From positions 36,853,001-36,917,000 of the forward strand of contig CM065806.1 in NCBI GenBank assembly GCA_033398695.1: 64,000 bases of DNA, given 5' to 3'. Position 1 is the first letter of the stretch. The number at the start of each line of letters is the position of its first letter. Source of the DNA: Orobanche coerulescens (taxonomy: Eukaryota > Streptophyta > Magnoliopsida > Lamiales > Orobanchaceae). Of this stretch, positions 1 to 12,798 are shown piece by piece. A model generated the notes under the pieces. That model had not been told where the DNA came from, ran no database searches, and saw only the letters and a program-made list of their open reading frames with translations. The position numbers were made by a program, and so were the translations under genes.

Positions 1-1747
1 TATGCACATGACTCAGCGACGGAGGTAAAGCCAAACGGTATGCCAACTCGCCGACTCTCTCCAATACCTCGAAAGGTCCAATATATCTCGGGCTGAGTTT
101 CCCCTTCTTCCCAAAACGGAAAACTCCTTTCGTCGGAGATACTCTCAACAGAACGTGATCTCCCACCTCAAACTCCAAAGGTCTACGCCTAACATCCGCA
201 TAAGACTTTTGTCGACTCTGGGTAGCCAACATCCTCTTTCTAATCAATTCAACTTTCTCCCTCGTCTCCAGCACCAGGTCCGGCTCGGTGCCAACCAAAT
301 CGGACGGCTCATCCAAACATATCGGTGATCGGAAACGTCGGCCATAAAGTGCCTCATACGGTGCCATCTTAATCGACGCGTGCCAGCTATTATCATAAGT
401 AAACTCAATTAAGGCCAAATGATCCTCCCAGTTACTACTCCAGTCTAACGCACACGCGCGCAACAAATCCTCGAACGTCTGAATGGTACGTTAGGACTGC
501 CCATCGGTCTGGGGATGAAACGAAGTGCTCAAATGCAGTTGAGTCCCCAATGCCTTGTGCACTGCCTGCCAAAAATGCGATACAAATCGGCCATCTCTGT
601 CTGAAATAATGGTCCTCGGCGTACCATAAAGCCTCACTATCTGAGTGATAAAAATACGAGCCAACTTTTCTGGACCCCAAATATCCTTGATGCCCAGAAA
701 ATGTGCCGACTTAGCCAGTCGGTCTACAATCACCCATACCATATTCATACCAGTCTTCGTCCTCGGTAAACTCGTGACAAAATCCATAAAGATGTCCTCC
801 CACTTCCATTCCGGAACGGGAAGTGGTTTCAATAATCCGGCTGGCCGTTGATGCTCAATTTTGACTTGCTGACAAGTCAAACACTTAGCTACAAACTGAA
901 CTACCTCCTTCTTCATATCGTTCCACCAGAAATTCTTCCTCAGATCTTTATACATTTTACTCGAGCCCGGATGGACTGAGTAAGGTGACGCATGAGCCTC
1001 TCGCATGATATTCTGTCTCAATTCCGAGTCGTTCGGAACACACAACCGACCTCGGAATCTCAACACTCCGTCCTCATGAATAACAAATCCGGGGGCTTTC
1101 CCCTTCTCTACACTCTCCCGAAGCTCAATAAACATCGGGTCCTGCAACTGTCCCGATTTAATGTCCTCGACCAGAGATGAAGAAATCTCAAGAGTACGCA
1201 ACTGCCCGGAACTCTCTGGCAGCACAACCTCAATGCTCAACCTCGTAAACTCTCGCTGAAGTCCCGACTGGGCCGTAAGTAACTCAAGCGCTCGAAGAGA
1301 TACTGACTTCTGGCTCAAGGCATCTGCTACCACATTAGCCTTGCCCGGATGATAAAGGATCTCGAGATCGTAATCCTTAATCAATTCCAACCATCTCCTC
1401 TGTCTCATATTAAGCTCCTTCTGCGTGAAAATGTACCTCAGGCTCTTGTGATCGGTGAAAATCTGACACGACGAGCCATACAAGTAATGACGCCAGATCT
1501 TCAATGCAAATACAACTGCGTCCAACTCCAGATCGTGTGTAGGGTAATTCAGCTCGTACGGTTTCAACTGACGGGAAGCATAGGCAATCGTCCTCCCGTG
1601 CTGCATAAGTACGCATCCAAGCCCTTGGCCCGAAGCATTACTATAAACGGAGAAACCATCATTACCACTCGGTAACGCCAAAACGGGAGCGGTCGTCAAC
1701 CGCTTCTTCAACTCCTCAAAACTATTCTGCCTCTCATCGGTCCACAC
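1..1747 (-). pseudogene. gypsy A RNase H and integrase (partial, one in-frame stop)
   Basis: The open stretch 491-1747 (418 residues) begins in RNase H, with the [20 protein letters not shown] strand and the [19 protein letters not shown] helix. It continues through the connection ([13 protein letters not shown]) into integrase. The HHCC zinc finger is visible ([10 protein letters not shown], then CLTCQQVK), as are two core acidic residues (FMDFVTSLP and ISDRDGRF). A TAA at 491-493 falls where the family has the catalytic glutamate of the SERTIQT motif. The same frame continues below it to the window edge with RTIQT and the GPFEVLERVG module. Integrase would join element cDNA to chromosomal DNA in the nucleus; this one has lost its third acidic residue and is very likely dead. 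Confidence 0.9.
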
Positions 1748-1761
1748 AAACTTCTCTGACT

Positions 1762-3195
1762 TCAGAATAACAAGCCGAGTCGAGCGAGTTTAGAGAACCC
1801 CTCGACGAATCTACAGTAATACCCGGCTAATCCCAGAAAACTGCGGACCTCCTTCACGTTCTTGGGCGGCGCCCAATCCAACACTGCCTCTACTTTATGT
1901 GGGTCCACACGAACACCCTCGGCCGAGATCACATGACCGAGAAACATAACCTCCCGTAACCAAAACTCGCACTTTGAGAACTTCTCAAAAAGATGCTGAG
2001 TTCTCAAAATATCTAACACAATATGCAAATGACGGGCGTGCTCCTTCTCGCTCCTCGAGTAAATCAGGATGTCGTCGATAAAAACGACTACACACTTATC
2101 GAGGTACTCGATAAAGACTTTGTTCATGAGCTGCATGAACACGGATGGTGCGTTGGTTAGTCCAAAAGGCATAACCACAAACTCGTAGTGATCGTATCTC
2201 GTCCGAAAGGCCGTCTTCGGAATATCGGTATTCTTCACTCGGAGCTGATAATACCCCGATCTCAAATCAATCTTCGAAAACACGGTCGCCCCTTACAACT
2301 GATCAAACAAGTCATCAATCCTTGGTAGCGGATACTTATTTTTGATGGTCACTTTGTTCAACTCTCGGTAGTCGATACACAAACGAAGTGACCCATCCTT
2401 CTTCTTCACAAACAGGACCGGTGCGCCCCAAGGTGAAGCGCTCGGTCGAATATATCCCATGTCTAGCAACTCTCCCAATTGTTTCTTCAACTCAAGCATC
2501 TCAGCAGGCGCCATACGGTATGGCGTCTTAGAGATAGGCGCTGCACCCGGCTCTAAATCGACGGTAAACTCAACCTCTCGGCCCGGCGGCAAACCCGGCA
2601 ACTCATCTGGAAAAACGTTAGGATACTCACATACTACCGGAATAGACGAGAGATCGACTCCCCCTTCTTCCGATCTCAAAGCGTAACACCAATAGCCCGT
2701 GCAACCTCCCCGAAGAAGTCTCACCGCCCTCAAAGCGCTGATCAGTAATCTCTGGCTACCCCGCTTACGCCCCACAAAAGAATGCTCGGTACCATCAGGG
2801 GCTAACATCGAAACAGTCCTCGTTCTATAATTCATGATCGCCCCATGACGGTCCAGCCAATCCTCACCCAGAATCAAATCCTCATCTCTAATATCTACCG
2901 CAATCAGATTAGAAGGCCAATCCCTCCCCGCGATACTCACAGAAAAATCTCTAATCTCACGGTCCCCCACAATGCTATCCCCGCTAGGAAGTTTAACAAC
3001 AAAAGGCTCACAAGCAACAAGGCAATCAACATGCAGACGACGCACACAATCCATAGATATAAAAGAATGCGTAGCACCATAATCGAACAATACGGAAACA
3101 GGATGGTCAAGGATGTGGACGGTACCTGTGGCCACCGTCGCGTCGGGATCTCCGGCTCGCCTCATCTCATACACACGGGGCGAATGCACCCGCAC
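1762..3195 (-). pseudogene. gypsy A protease and reverse transcriptase, one internal stop
   Basis: The upper part (2293-3195, 300 residues) holds the aspartic protease followed by the RT fingers, with [20 protein letters not shown] and LFDQL. The protease active-site triad reads D-Y-G ([11 protein letters not shown]) where the family has D-T/S-G. A TAA directly after LFDQL is in the same frame as the second part (1762-2283), which carries [24 protein letters not shown] and the catalytic box [10 protein letters not shown] single C-to-T change of a glutamine codon explains the stop. The frame is lost again at about 1760, before RNase H. These domains would cleave the polyprotein and copy the RNA in the virus-like particle. 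Confidence 0.9.
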
Positions 3196-3208
3196 TAGAA
3201 TCTCCCCT

Positions 3209-4358
3209 CTAGAAGGTGACCACGACCTCGACCTCTACCAAAACTCGCTGCGGGCCGAGGAACCGCTTGGTGCTCGATTCACACTCGGCCTCTCCCACTG
3301 GAGCAGATATCTGAGTAACTGGAGCCCGAGCTGCATCCATACAAAACTTAGCACGGTGACCCATACGACCACAAGCAAGACACTGAATCGAAGGCCTATC
3401 ACACTCACTCATCATGTGGCCCGGACGACTGTAGTTGAAGCACGTAGGACCACGAACGGAACCAGCAGGAGCAGACCTAGAACCGTTCTCTCGACCAACT
3501 GACGGCGACTGACTCCCGAAGACTCGCGAACCAGATTGAGCCTTCGGATACCCTCCTGACTTGCCTCCCGAAAACTGACCGGAGGTCTTCTGCTTCTTTC
3601 CTTCAGCTGCCGTTTCTGTCGCAGAAAACGACATCTCGTAAGCCATCGCTTTATTCTGATAATCTTTCAAAGTCGTGCACCCCAGACCAGACATGTAGTG
3701 GCGCACCCTCGGCTTCATCCGCATATCAAAGTGGCGGATCTTATCAAGCTCATCTCGGACTTGGTTTCTCACATAGTGCAGCTGTTGATTGTAGTCCTTG
3801 ATAGCTTGAGAAATAGGAACATCTTGGGGCTTAGCCTCAAAGAAGGCTCGGATCCTCCCCTCTTTCACTGGCCACGATGCACTCGTCTTCCATCAGATCC
3901 CGGAACTCTGCCCACGTAGCTGCCCGGTCGCGCGGTTTCACCGCTTGCCACCATGTCGCTGCCTCCTTGGCGAGGAAGTACTGAGCAATGGGTACTTTCC
4001 TCTCCTCAGAACAGTTAGCAGCCTCAAATACTTTCTCCATCTCGAATAGCCAATTCTCCCAACCAGAAGGGTCAGAAGCACCATCAAACTGCGGAGGACG
4101 CATACGAATCACGTCCTGGAGTAGCTTATCATTACCGGATCCAGTAGGCGGAACCGGGTTGGCATTAGCATGGCCGACCAGAACGGCCTGAGTCAGTAGC
4201 GTCATCTGGTTCGCTACTTGCTGCAATATGTTGGCCACTCCAACATTCTCATGAGCATTACCAGAGCTAGCAGACTGGTCCTGCTGAACTCCGTAACTAG
4301 GGGGAACACTGTTCGACAAGGAAGGCATCGCCGAATCAGTTCCCGAGTGATCGGACAT
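3209..4358 (-). pseudogene. gypsy A gag with two zinc knuckles, frameshifted
   Basis: The N-terminal half (3837-4358) starts at an ATG about 280 bp inside the primer site. It contains the retrotransposon gag domain, recognisable from RMRPPQFDGASDPSGWENWL and QYFLAKEAATWWQAV. The second half (3209-3868) is in another frame and ends with two CCHC zinc knuckles (CFNYSRPGHMMSEC and CLACGRMGHRAKFC) that would bind the element RNA. The frame change is near 3850-3865. Gag would form the cytoplasmic particle. Protease-RT follows in yet another frame after about 10 bp, so the original polyprotein was probably continuous and has been disrupted. Confidence 0.88.
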
Positions 4359-4634
4359 GGCCGCCCCACCGGGCCGCGCACGCCCCTACCGCTCCGCGAT
4401 CAAGGCCCGCGTCCTCTACCAGCAGGAATTCTGAAGAAGCAACGGGTAAGTACAATTCAAACGCAAAACGCAAAAGATACTAAGACAGGAATAGAACAGA
4501 ACGGTGAAACGAGTCAAGTTAGGAAAACTTACGAGCACCGGCGTACTGAGATGATGGCATAGCAGTGATACTGTCCCAACAACGACACTTAACTAGACCA
4601 AAATAACCGACAGCCTAGGTATCCATAAACCTAA

Positions 4635-4646
4635 GCTCTGATACCA
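4635..4646 (-). other. primer binding site (initiator Met tRNA), gypsy A
   Basis: The minus strand reads TGGTATCAGAGC, the standard match to the 3' end of plant initiator methionine tRNA. It lies 5 bp inside the LTR, which fixes both the strand of the element and the inner LTR boundary at 4652. Confidence 0.92.
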
Positions 4647-4651
4647 TATTC

Positions 4652-6686
4652 TGTAACACCCCCAAGACGTTCAGGGCATATTACAGCGCCGTGGACCCCA
4701 CACTGTGGAATCCACCAGGCTAACATACCAACAAGACATTCGACAACGACAAACTATCATTAATAAAACGACAAATCAAATAAAAGACTACAAACCGACA
4801 AATAAAACCTGACATCAAATCCATTTCCCAAAACGGGAACACAACATTAATAATTTCAAACAGGAAGTACTCGAGTACTTAAACAAATTTTACAATACAT
4901 AAATCCCAAAATCAGACATCAATAGTAACCGACAGACATAACATCGAAAATCAAATACTGGACAATATCATGCTTGCCCATCATCCTCATACGGCCCGAG
5001 TGCTCGTTTGTCCCCACGATCAATACCTGAAATACAAAAAGTATTTCCCCCATTTAAGGGGTTAGTGACAACTGCTAGTGCAAGTACAATCCATTTGAAC
5101 TACATTCTAATCAGATGAATATATGCGCCAAAAAGTCATTTTAGAAAGTATTTTATATTCCGGAATATTTACAATCACAAAACAAATTATCTCCAACAAA
5201 TCATAATTCAAAGTTAACCGTTGGTACGAGACTCACGGCCACCGTACCCCGCAGAGCCCCGTCGGACATCCCTGGGTGGCTAACCACAGTTCACGATACG
5301 CACACTCACGGCAATACGTATCCCTAGAGGCCCCGTCGGACCATCCCTAGGTGAACATACACATAACCATCCACAACAACCACGATGCAGCCATAATTCA
5401 AATACTAGAACATGTAAACCAATGTAAAGTACTTGCCTTTGAGACATTCTTCGAAGAATCGGAAGTGAAAAATGACTACGGATGATCCGAATGGAAAACG
5501 ACGGTTCCTAAACGAAGAATTAGCATAACTCAGTCCCAACGGACATCAATAATCGAAAGGAATACTCCCAAAACCCCGATTACAAATAACGACAAAAGAC
5601 GTTCAATCAATACGGGTGAGGGTTTACGCAAAATCTCCCCGTATTGATAATTCGCGGATTAAAATCAAGGAAACTGGATTTGGAATCATTCAATAATCAC
5701 AATCGGTGGAGAATATCGTAATATAGATGAACAATTCGGAACTAAACCCTAAAATCCCGAAATCCCCCAAATTCGTCAAAATTAGGGTTCCTGAGGAATT
5801 ACCTTGATTTCGGATGATGGATGACGATTATGCTGATGATAATATGATAGCACGACTCTACGGTGATGGAATATGAAGAGAACTCCGATCAGGACCGATG
5901 GAAACTGCCTCTGAGGTCGCACGTCGAAGAAACGAAGGGGAAAGAATAAAACTGCTGCTCAAAATCGCCTACCGGGCCTATATATCTGGAAGTTAGCGAC
6001 GCTAATCGCCATATGTAGCGCGCTAACAGGGCGCGATGCTTCAGTGGCTACTGCCACCATTCGTTAGCGTACGCTAACAATAAGGGTTAGCGTACGCTAA
6101 CTGCTCTTCGGTAGCGCACGCAAGGCAACAGGGGTAGCGTGCGCTACCTACACAGCAGTTCAGTACTGCTGATGTCCTATCAGCAGTAAGCTGCCGTCGA
6201 GGGTACGATACACGATACGCACGACGAGACCAGAATCCAGGAACATGAACGCGAAGCATACAAGACGACGGAGCTAAGCGCTGAAAGAAAAATACAATTC
6301 CGATCACCGAAGGGTCCGTAATGCGACAACGAAAACGAGATTCCCTAAACTATTAGGAAATTACAAAAATGGCCCAAGTGCCCGAAAATCACGAAACGAC
6401 GTCGGATTTACGAACCGAAAGTCTCCACATGACCAACTCAACCATACGAACTTGTACAACCCAAGAAACAACGAAAACGAACAAGTTTTACAAGAATCGA
6501 ACGTTCATACGGCAAAACATGCCATAAAACGAAATTACGTGAAAACATCATCAAAACTCATCCAAATGGAAAAACTCCAAGAACAAAATAGATTCGAAAT
6601 GTCGAAACGGTTACAAGCGAGTCAATAAAAATAGACATACACCAAAAATGGAAACTGCTAAAAATGGAAAAATTACGGATATTACA
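4652..6686 (-). repeat. 5' LTR of gypsy A (2035 bp)
   Basis: The plus strand runs from TGTAACACCCCC to GGATATTACA, so the element strand starts TGTAATATCCG and ends GGGGGTGTTACA (TG...CA). The inner edge abuts the primer site and the outer edge is at 6686. It shares the start, the end and an internal module (ACTTGCACTAGCA) with the LTR starting at 27201, so the two families are related. It holds the palindrome array and TATA box listed separately. No long coding frame inside it is credible. Confidence 0.9.
5978..6150 (-). promoter_or_regulatory. LTR promoter A: TATA box plus six TTAGCG..CGCTAA palindromes
   Basis: The TATA-like box is at about 5979-5986 (minus strand GATATATAG). Upstream on the minus strand, palindromes start near 5993, 6015, 6064, 6087, 6111 and 6134. 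The best two are perfect TTAGCGTACGCTAA; the others are variants such as TAGCGCGCTA and TAGCGTGCGCTA. Spacings are about 22, 49, 23, 24 and 23 bp. Promoter function is inferred from position in the LTR. Confidence 0.7.
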
Positions 6687-6973
6687 CTTCTACTATAAGT
6701 AGTAGGCCTCCAACAGTGGCCTAGGAGAGAGAGAGATACATTCTAAAAAAACGGTGGACTTACTTGACGAACACATGCACATAAACGGTGAAATCCATTG
6801 GCAATGAAAATCATTCACATATACAGAACACCAAAAGCAAGAACTCACAGAGCATCATATCTAGTTCTTCCGGCAATCTTCACGCTCTACAGCTAAGATA
6901 ACTAGAGTCTTTACACTCATTGTAATAGATTCTAACATTAATATTTGTACTCCAAAGTATTCAAACTAATAAC
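6687..6973. other. remnant of an older repeat flanking the copia insertion (left part)
   Basis: No gene is seen. The stretch is AT-rich. After removal of copia element B and one ATAAC copy it joins directly to 16318 onward, so both are halves of one older sequence. The composition (a CATTGTAATAGATT-like stretch, then CCCGGCAAATCTTGTG on the far side) resembles retrotransposon LTR or leader sequence, but I cannot name the family. Confidence 0.45.
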
Positions 6974-8900
6974 TATTGGGTTTCGGTAATTAAAATCGAA
7001 TTACGCAGCGGAAAATAAAACGGTCCAACCGGATAAAACCAAACCCCAAAAACGGACCGATCAAGCATCATATAAACGAATATAAACAACGAGGAAGAGA
7101 ATCAAAGAATACTTACTCTCGTAGTCCTTTGATGATATAATCTTCGAAGGTGAAACCCGAACAAACTTTCTCCGGTTACCGACACGAACACGAATCCAAT
7201 TCGTTGTAGCTTGTTGAATGATCCAACACCGAAATTGCCGAATGTCTCTACGTTATTACGCGTCGGATATTGATCGGAAAAATAAAATATCAATTCGTTC
7301 TCAAAGAACACGGCTAGGAATTGATACGGTATTTTTCTTCTCTTCTCTTCTTCCTTTTCTTTCTCTCAAAGATGAACAAGAAAAGAAATAAATTTTTCTC
7401 TCCCTTAGCTAAAGAACTCACAATTTGAATTTGAGTGTGTATGTTTGTTATATTTTTTTCATCACATAATGTGAAGATAATTACATTATATAATGGGGAT
7501 GATATCAAAATGATGAGATATGAAATCTCATCCTTTTGTCTTCAACCCATTAAACAATTAAACACACAACACACACCACATGGAAGGAAGGGAGGAAAAT
7601 GAGGGGGGCGGCCCACTAGATTTTAGGTGAGAAAACGAGCCGAGCCACTCGGTTCATGTATCGGACGTTCGCGTGTCTAGTCCGTTAAATACACTTCGTT
7701 TTATCCCAAATGTATTTATACTTAATTAATTAATCTAATTAATTAATTTTATCAAATACAAAATTATAATAATATATTTCCAAGAAATAATTATTTATGA
7801 ATTAAATTAATTACCCAGTAATTAATTTCAATTCACTAGACCGCATGATTTATCAAATAAATCAAATTAGATATCTAATATCCAATATTAATGAAGAGAT
7901 AATAAATACATATTTATCCATCAAATATCCTTGTGCGCGACTCCGTAGGTCCGTCTTAGTCGGCAATGGGAGGAACCAAGGAGTACGGGTAACACTTAGC
8001 CGCCTAGTGCTTCGCATCGTAACCCAACTAAGAACGAATGATCGGATCATTCCAAAACCATTATGTCGTGAATACCGTATACGTATAAACCCTTCAATCA
8101 TATGTCCCGGACAAGAATTAGGGTCACGGAAAAGACAAACCCAACAGTAACTTGACACTATGCTTTCGTTAATGCAACCGAGATCGTCGAGCTCTCGTGT
8201 ATCAAATACAACTAGCTCTAAATGCTTTGGCCAAAGACTTATAATCTCATTTGCCATTAACCGCATAGGACATTTACCTGCTCACTTACAGGAGAAAGAA
8301 TTCTATCTTGGTATTCAGTAGAGACTGCTACTTGCCCACTAAGTTGCATTTCGAGGTTGACCCCACCCACCGGCGATTGGATCGAACTACTCTAATGACA
8401 AACTTAATGTCACAAGCACATCTCCTACTGAAACCTCAAGTCAAAGGTCCACGTATACCTATCACAACCTTTCGATCCAGTCATTGACAATCCCTGAGTG
8501 ATATCCATGTGACCGAATCGAGGTGAGTCGTGTTCGAGTATACTAATCTCACTAGCATACCTATAACGTGTGCTCCCACTAACCCTTAGTGAATACCGGT
8601 ACTCTACAGGTCACATTATACAAGTCTTGTCTAAACTTATTGCCCAGTTAAGTTTTATCGACTTGCGAACGAGTTAAGCATTCGAGCTCTAAACACTTCT
8701 AGTGCTTATCTCCTTATCTCCATAAGGAGTAGAATGTTTGCTCTCAAATGCAAGGACTATTATTCTATATATCAAATCACAATGCCAGTGATATACAATA
8801 ATATAGAAATAATTATTGCCTTGTTAAATTTTCATAATTACAATACATATGCTCTCACTCTCTCATCCTCTGAGTGGCATTCGAGGGCATATCTCTAACA
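6974..8900 (-). repeat. 3' LTR of copia B (1927 bp)
   Basis: The plus strand runs from TATTGGGTTTCGG to ATCTCTAACA; on the element strand it begins TGTTAGAGAT and ends CCCAATA. The TG...TA termini are set by the ATAAC duplication. The frames inside (about 100 and 134 codons near 7.85-8.27 kb) recur in the sister LTR and are LTR sequence, not genes. Confidence 0.93.
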
Positions 8901-8911
8901 ATCTCCCACTT
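8901..8911 (-). other. polypurine tract of copia B
   Basis: The minus strand reads AAGTGGGAGAT immediately before the 3' LTR, the expected place for the plus-strand primer. Confidence 0.75.
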
Positions 8912-9131
8912 GCACTCAATGCCACAAACTATGGTATCTAATACCCATACTCTCCAGATGTCTCTCTAAGACCTTCTGAGATAGTGGCTTGGTAAGCGGA
9001 TCAAAGAACGTTATTTCCGTGTCTACTCTCTGCAGATAACATTTCCTTCCCGAACCATTTCTCTCACAAAATGATATTTTCTCGCAATATGTTTGGTATT
9101 GTGGTGAGCCCTAGGCTCCTTAGCTCGTGCA

Positions 9132-10356
9132 ATGACTCGTCGTTGTCACAAAGCAGCACACGGGCGTCTCCGCATTAGGAACCAATTGAAGTTCCTCAGT
9201 GAACTACTTAATCCAAAAAGCTTCTTTAGCAGCCTCCGTGGCTGCCTGGTCTTCGGCGTGACATGTAGAGATAGCGATAACGTTGCTTGGCACTTCTCCA
9301 AGAAATCGCCCCACCATTCGAGTGAAGATATACCTGATGTGGACATCCGAGCATCCATGTCCCCTAAAAATCTGAGTGCAGATAGCCCATCACTCTAATT
9401 TCTCCACCGCCGTATGTAAGAACCAAGTCTTTAGTCCTCCTTAGGTACTTAAGAGTGTTCTTTCTGATCAATGTTCCCGCCTGGATTTGATCAAATCGAC
9501 TTACTACGCCACAAAGATAGGCAATGTCCGGTCTAGTGAAAATCATAGCATACATGAGGCTACCTATCGCCGAAGCATAGGGCACCTTACTCATTTCCTT
9601 TCGTCTTCCTCACTTTGAGGACACATCTCTAAGGAAAGTTTTGCACCATGTTGCATAGGAAGGAACCCTCTTTTAGAATCTTCCATCCTAAATCGCCAGG
9701 ATCTTTTCTATATAGAGGGCTTGGGAAAGACCTAACATTCTTTTCGCTCTATCCCTAGAGAGACGAATACCTGAATATAGGTAGCTTCTCCCAAGTCTTT
9801 CATTGAGAACTCTTTAGAAAGCCAAGCTTTCCGTAACCGAGCATTCCTACGTCGTTTCCTATAAGTAGAATGTCATCTACATATAGTATTAAGAACGCAA
9901 TTTTGCTCCCACTAACCTTCTTGTAAATACAGGCTCCTCTTCGTTTTGGACAAAATCAAACTCTTTGACTGCCTCGTTAAAACGAAGATTCCAACTCCGT
10001 GAAGCTTGCTTGATCCATAAATGGCATGAAGTTTGCATACTTTATGAATATTGGTTTGAGATATGAATCCCTTAGTCATTCCATGTAAATCTCCTCCTCG
10101 AGGAATCCATTTAGGAATGCCGTTTTCACATCCATTTGCCATATTTCATAATCTAAGTGGGTGCTATGGCAAGCATCATGCGAATAGACTTAATCATAGC
10201 TACGGTGAGAAGGTCTCAAGTAATCGATTCCTTCTCTTTGGGAATAACCCTTTGCCACAAGCCCGGCCTTATAGGTATCAACCTTGCCATCTCCATCGCC
10301 TTTTCTTTTATAGATCCATTTGTTTCCAATAGGCACTATGCCTTTAGGACGATCTA
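9132..10356 (-). pseudogene. copia B reverse transcriptase and RNase H, heavily degraded
   Basis: Fragments appear in several frames. The RT catalytic box ILYVDDILLI is encoded at about 9863-9893 (YVDD at 9872-9883). The connection and early RNase H fragment at 9364-9594 contains PYASAIGSLMYAMIFTRPDI. The last fragment, 9146-9358, is the RNase H end in a shifted frame. A piece at 9912-10142 still shows HGVGIF-type wording from RT. Many one- or two-base indels separate these pieces, so no functional enzyme can be read. It would have copied the element RNA. Confidence 0.85.
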
Positions 10357-12087
10357 CTAAAGTCCGCACTGATTAGCATGCATTGAGTCTATCTCAGCTT
10401 CCATAGCTTCTTGCCACTTGGTGGAGTCAACATCTACCATCGCTTGGTCGTATGTAGAAGGATCATTCTCTTGACTACTTTCTGTCATCTCATGGACACC
10501 CAGTTCCTCTTGATGCAGATAGCCATACCTCTCAGGTAATTGAGAAATTCTACTAGACTTGCGAGGTTGTGTTTGTATTTCAGAAGGTTGGGTTCTAATA
10601 TCTTGCATAGGTGTCTCATTTGGTGTTTCTTTTATTTCTTCTAAAGAAATATTTCTACCTGCCCCTCCTTCCTGAATAAACTGATCTTCCAGGAAGTGTG
10701 CTTGTATAGCAACGATGATCCTATGATCTTCGTGCATGTAGAATAGATATCCCATGGAATCCCCTGGATATCCTATGAAACGACCTTTCACAGACCTAGT
10801 TTCCAATTTTTCTACTTTAGTCTTCTTGACATAAGCAGGGCATCCCCAAATCCTAATGTGATTAAGACTTGGTTTCCTACCTCTCCACATCTCGTGGGGA
10901 GTTTTAGGAATGGATTTGGAAGGACATCTGTTCAAGATATGCACAGCAGTAAGGAGCGCGTAACCCCACAGATAAATCGGTAGATCAGTATAGTTAAGCA
11001 TGGAGCGAACCATGTCCAACAAGGTTCGGTTCCTTCTTTCTGATACACCATTTAATTGTGGAGTAGCTGGAGGTGTGAATTGTGACACTATTCCTAGTTC
11101 CTTTAAGAACTCATCAAATTCGGTACTCATGTACTCACCACCCCTGGCCGAAAGAGTCTTAACACGGTTACTGCTTGATTTTCAACTAGGGCTTTAAATT
11201 CCTTGAATTTATCAAAAGCTTCAGACTTATGTTTCATTAAGTACACGAATCCATACAGTATGGTCATCGATGAATGTAATGAAATATCAAAGCCGCCTCG
11301 TGCCACTTCAAAAGGGCCACGACGTCGGTATGGATCAATCCAAGTTTTTGACTCTTTCAAAAGTCCCTGCGAAGGGTAACTTAGTCATTTTGCCTTGAAG
11401 GCAAGATTCACAAGTTGGATAGGGATCCGATCCCAATGGACCCATAAGCCCATCTTTCTCCATTTTATGAACCTTGGTCTGACCGATATGACCAAGTCTA
11501 AGATGCCACTTAAGTGCTTGGTTCGTTTCATCCCTACCACGCTTCCTAGTTATAGTGTTCACAGTTGTTTTATTATTTAGATTTAAATGGTATAAACCAT
11601 TTAATAATGTAGCAGTACCAACCAATTTATTTCTAAAATAAATACGACAGGACCCATCTCCAATAAAGAAGTGAAATCCCTTTCGGTCCATGACCGGAAT
11701 TGATACAATATTTTTGTGCCCCTTGGGCAAAACAAGTACATCATCTAAAGTAAGAATAAAACCAGATTCTAAATCCAACATAAGGGATCCTATATCAGAA
11801 GCCTCGACACTATGCCAACTTCCGACGGTGACCATCACCTCCCCTGAATCCAGCTTCCTACTTCGTTTCAGATCCTGATTCATTGTACAAATGTGAGAAC
11901 TCGCACCGGAATCAAGTATCCAAGAAGTAGAATATACAGTTACAGAACAATTTGTTTCTAAAACCAGTAGTTCCGTACCTGAAGGCGCATTACGGTCAAG
12001 CTTTGGACAGTACCTCTTCCAGTGGCCTAGCTCACCGCAGTTGAGGCATACATCCGTTTTCTTGGCCCCCTTGCTCTTTTGAACCAT
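10357..12087 (-). pseudogene. copia B zinc knuckle, protease and integrase, frameshifted
   Basis: The stretch 11335-12087 (250 residues) carries a CCHC knuckle (CLNCGELGHWKRYC), the protease active site (WILDSGASSHICT), and the pre-integrase domain with HLRLGHIG and CESCLQGK. The integrase core falls in the damaged stretch 11127-11360, in another frame. The C-terminal core resumes at 10357-11130 with FTPPATPQLNGVSERRNRTL, which contains the third acidic residue, and with the LWGYALLTAVHILNRCPSKS module. The DSG triad is intact but the polyprotein is not. Confidence 0.9.
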
Positions 12088-12094
12088 TGGGGCC

Positions 12095-12798
12095 TTGCCC
12101 TTTCCCTTGTCGATCTTGGCTATTGGACCTAACTGCTTCTTGTTCTTTTTCTTCTTATTCTTGGACTTCCAAGTCCTAAGAAATCACAAGTGCGACTTCC
12201 TTTCCCTTTGTCTTCATCTCGAGGCTGGGCGGTCGTCGGTTTGTTCATTAGCCCGGCTAAGTTACATGCAATCTCATTGCAGTTGAAGTTCATGACAAAT
12301 TGTGAAAAGGAGTCGGGAAGTGACTGCAGGATAAGGTCGGTTTGGAGAGATGCATGCATCCAAATCAAGAGCTTCTAATCTCTCAATCATCGAGATCATC
12401 TTGAGGACATGGTCCCCAACCCTCTCTCCTTCCTTCATCCGGCGCCGAATAATTGCTTCAATATCTCATATCTAGCGTTCGGCTATGCTCTCCATAGAGC
12501 TCGGCCAGTGCGATAAGATGGCTCTCGAAGACGTCATCTTTTCATGGGCACGTTGAAGCTCATTGGTCATTGAGCCTAACATGTACCCTCGCAGCCTTAT
12601 GTCGTCTTTTACCCATTTCTCATGGGCATCGACATCTTCCCGATTGGCTCGGGTTCTTGCAGAGAGCCTGGGATGTCCGCCCAAGACGTATCCCAAAGAT
12701 TTCCATAGTTAGGACAATCCTCAAGTTCCGGCCACCCACATAGTTCGGACCACCAGACGTTCTTTTCAAGTAGTATAGCGAGTGTGTTCTTTGTCATA
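12095..12798 (-). pseudogene. copia B gag (UBN2-type), broken
   Basis: The start codon at 12796-12798 opens MTKNTLAILLEKN, a typical copia gag beginning. Frame changes follow within 15 residues. Later pieces give HEKWVKDDIRLRGYMLGSMT and LILQSLPDSFSQFVMNFN, the hallmark gag segment of this group. At least three frame changes are needed to read it. Gag would form the particle. Polyprotein continuity with the zinc knuckle downstream (12087) is expected. Confidence 0.85.

Larger units (their letters stand above)
1..6686 (-). mobile_element. Ty3/gypsy chromovirus-type LTR retrotransposon A, cut by window edge
   Basis: On the minus strand the order is LTR, primer site, gag, protease, reverse transcriptase, RNase H, integrase, which is the Ty3/gypsy order. 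The integrase C-terminal part and the other LTR lie left of the window. Wording of the RT and integrase resembles the chromodomain (Tekay/Del-like) branch; this is family knowledge, because the chromodomain itself is not in view. The coding part is broken by at least two in-frame stops and several frame changes, so the copy is not autonomous as written. The outer edge of the LTR is 6686 and is followed by CTTCT, the presumed target duplication, whose partner is outside the window. Confidence 0.93.

Noticed and set aside
1..4358. Endogenous pararetrovirus or other integrated virus
   Set aside because: LTRs, tRNA-Met primer site and integrase are present, and no movement or coat protein wording is seen; all gag-pol regions here fit retrotransposons.
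7845..8266. Overlapping frames of 101 and 134 codons on both strands, repeated at 15264-15539
   Set aside because: They lie inside both copia LTRs with no recognised domain. Repetition is due to the LTR pair and the frames differ between copies.
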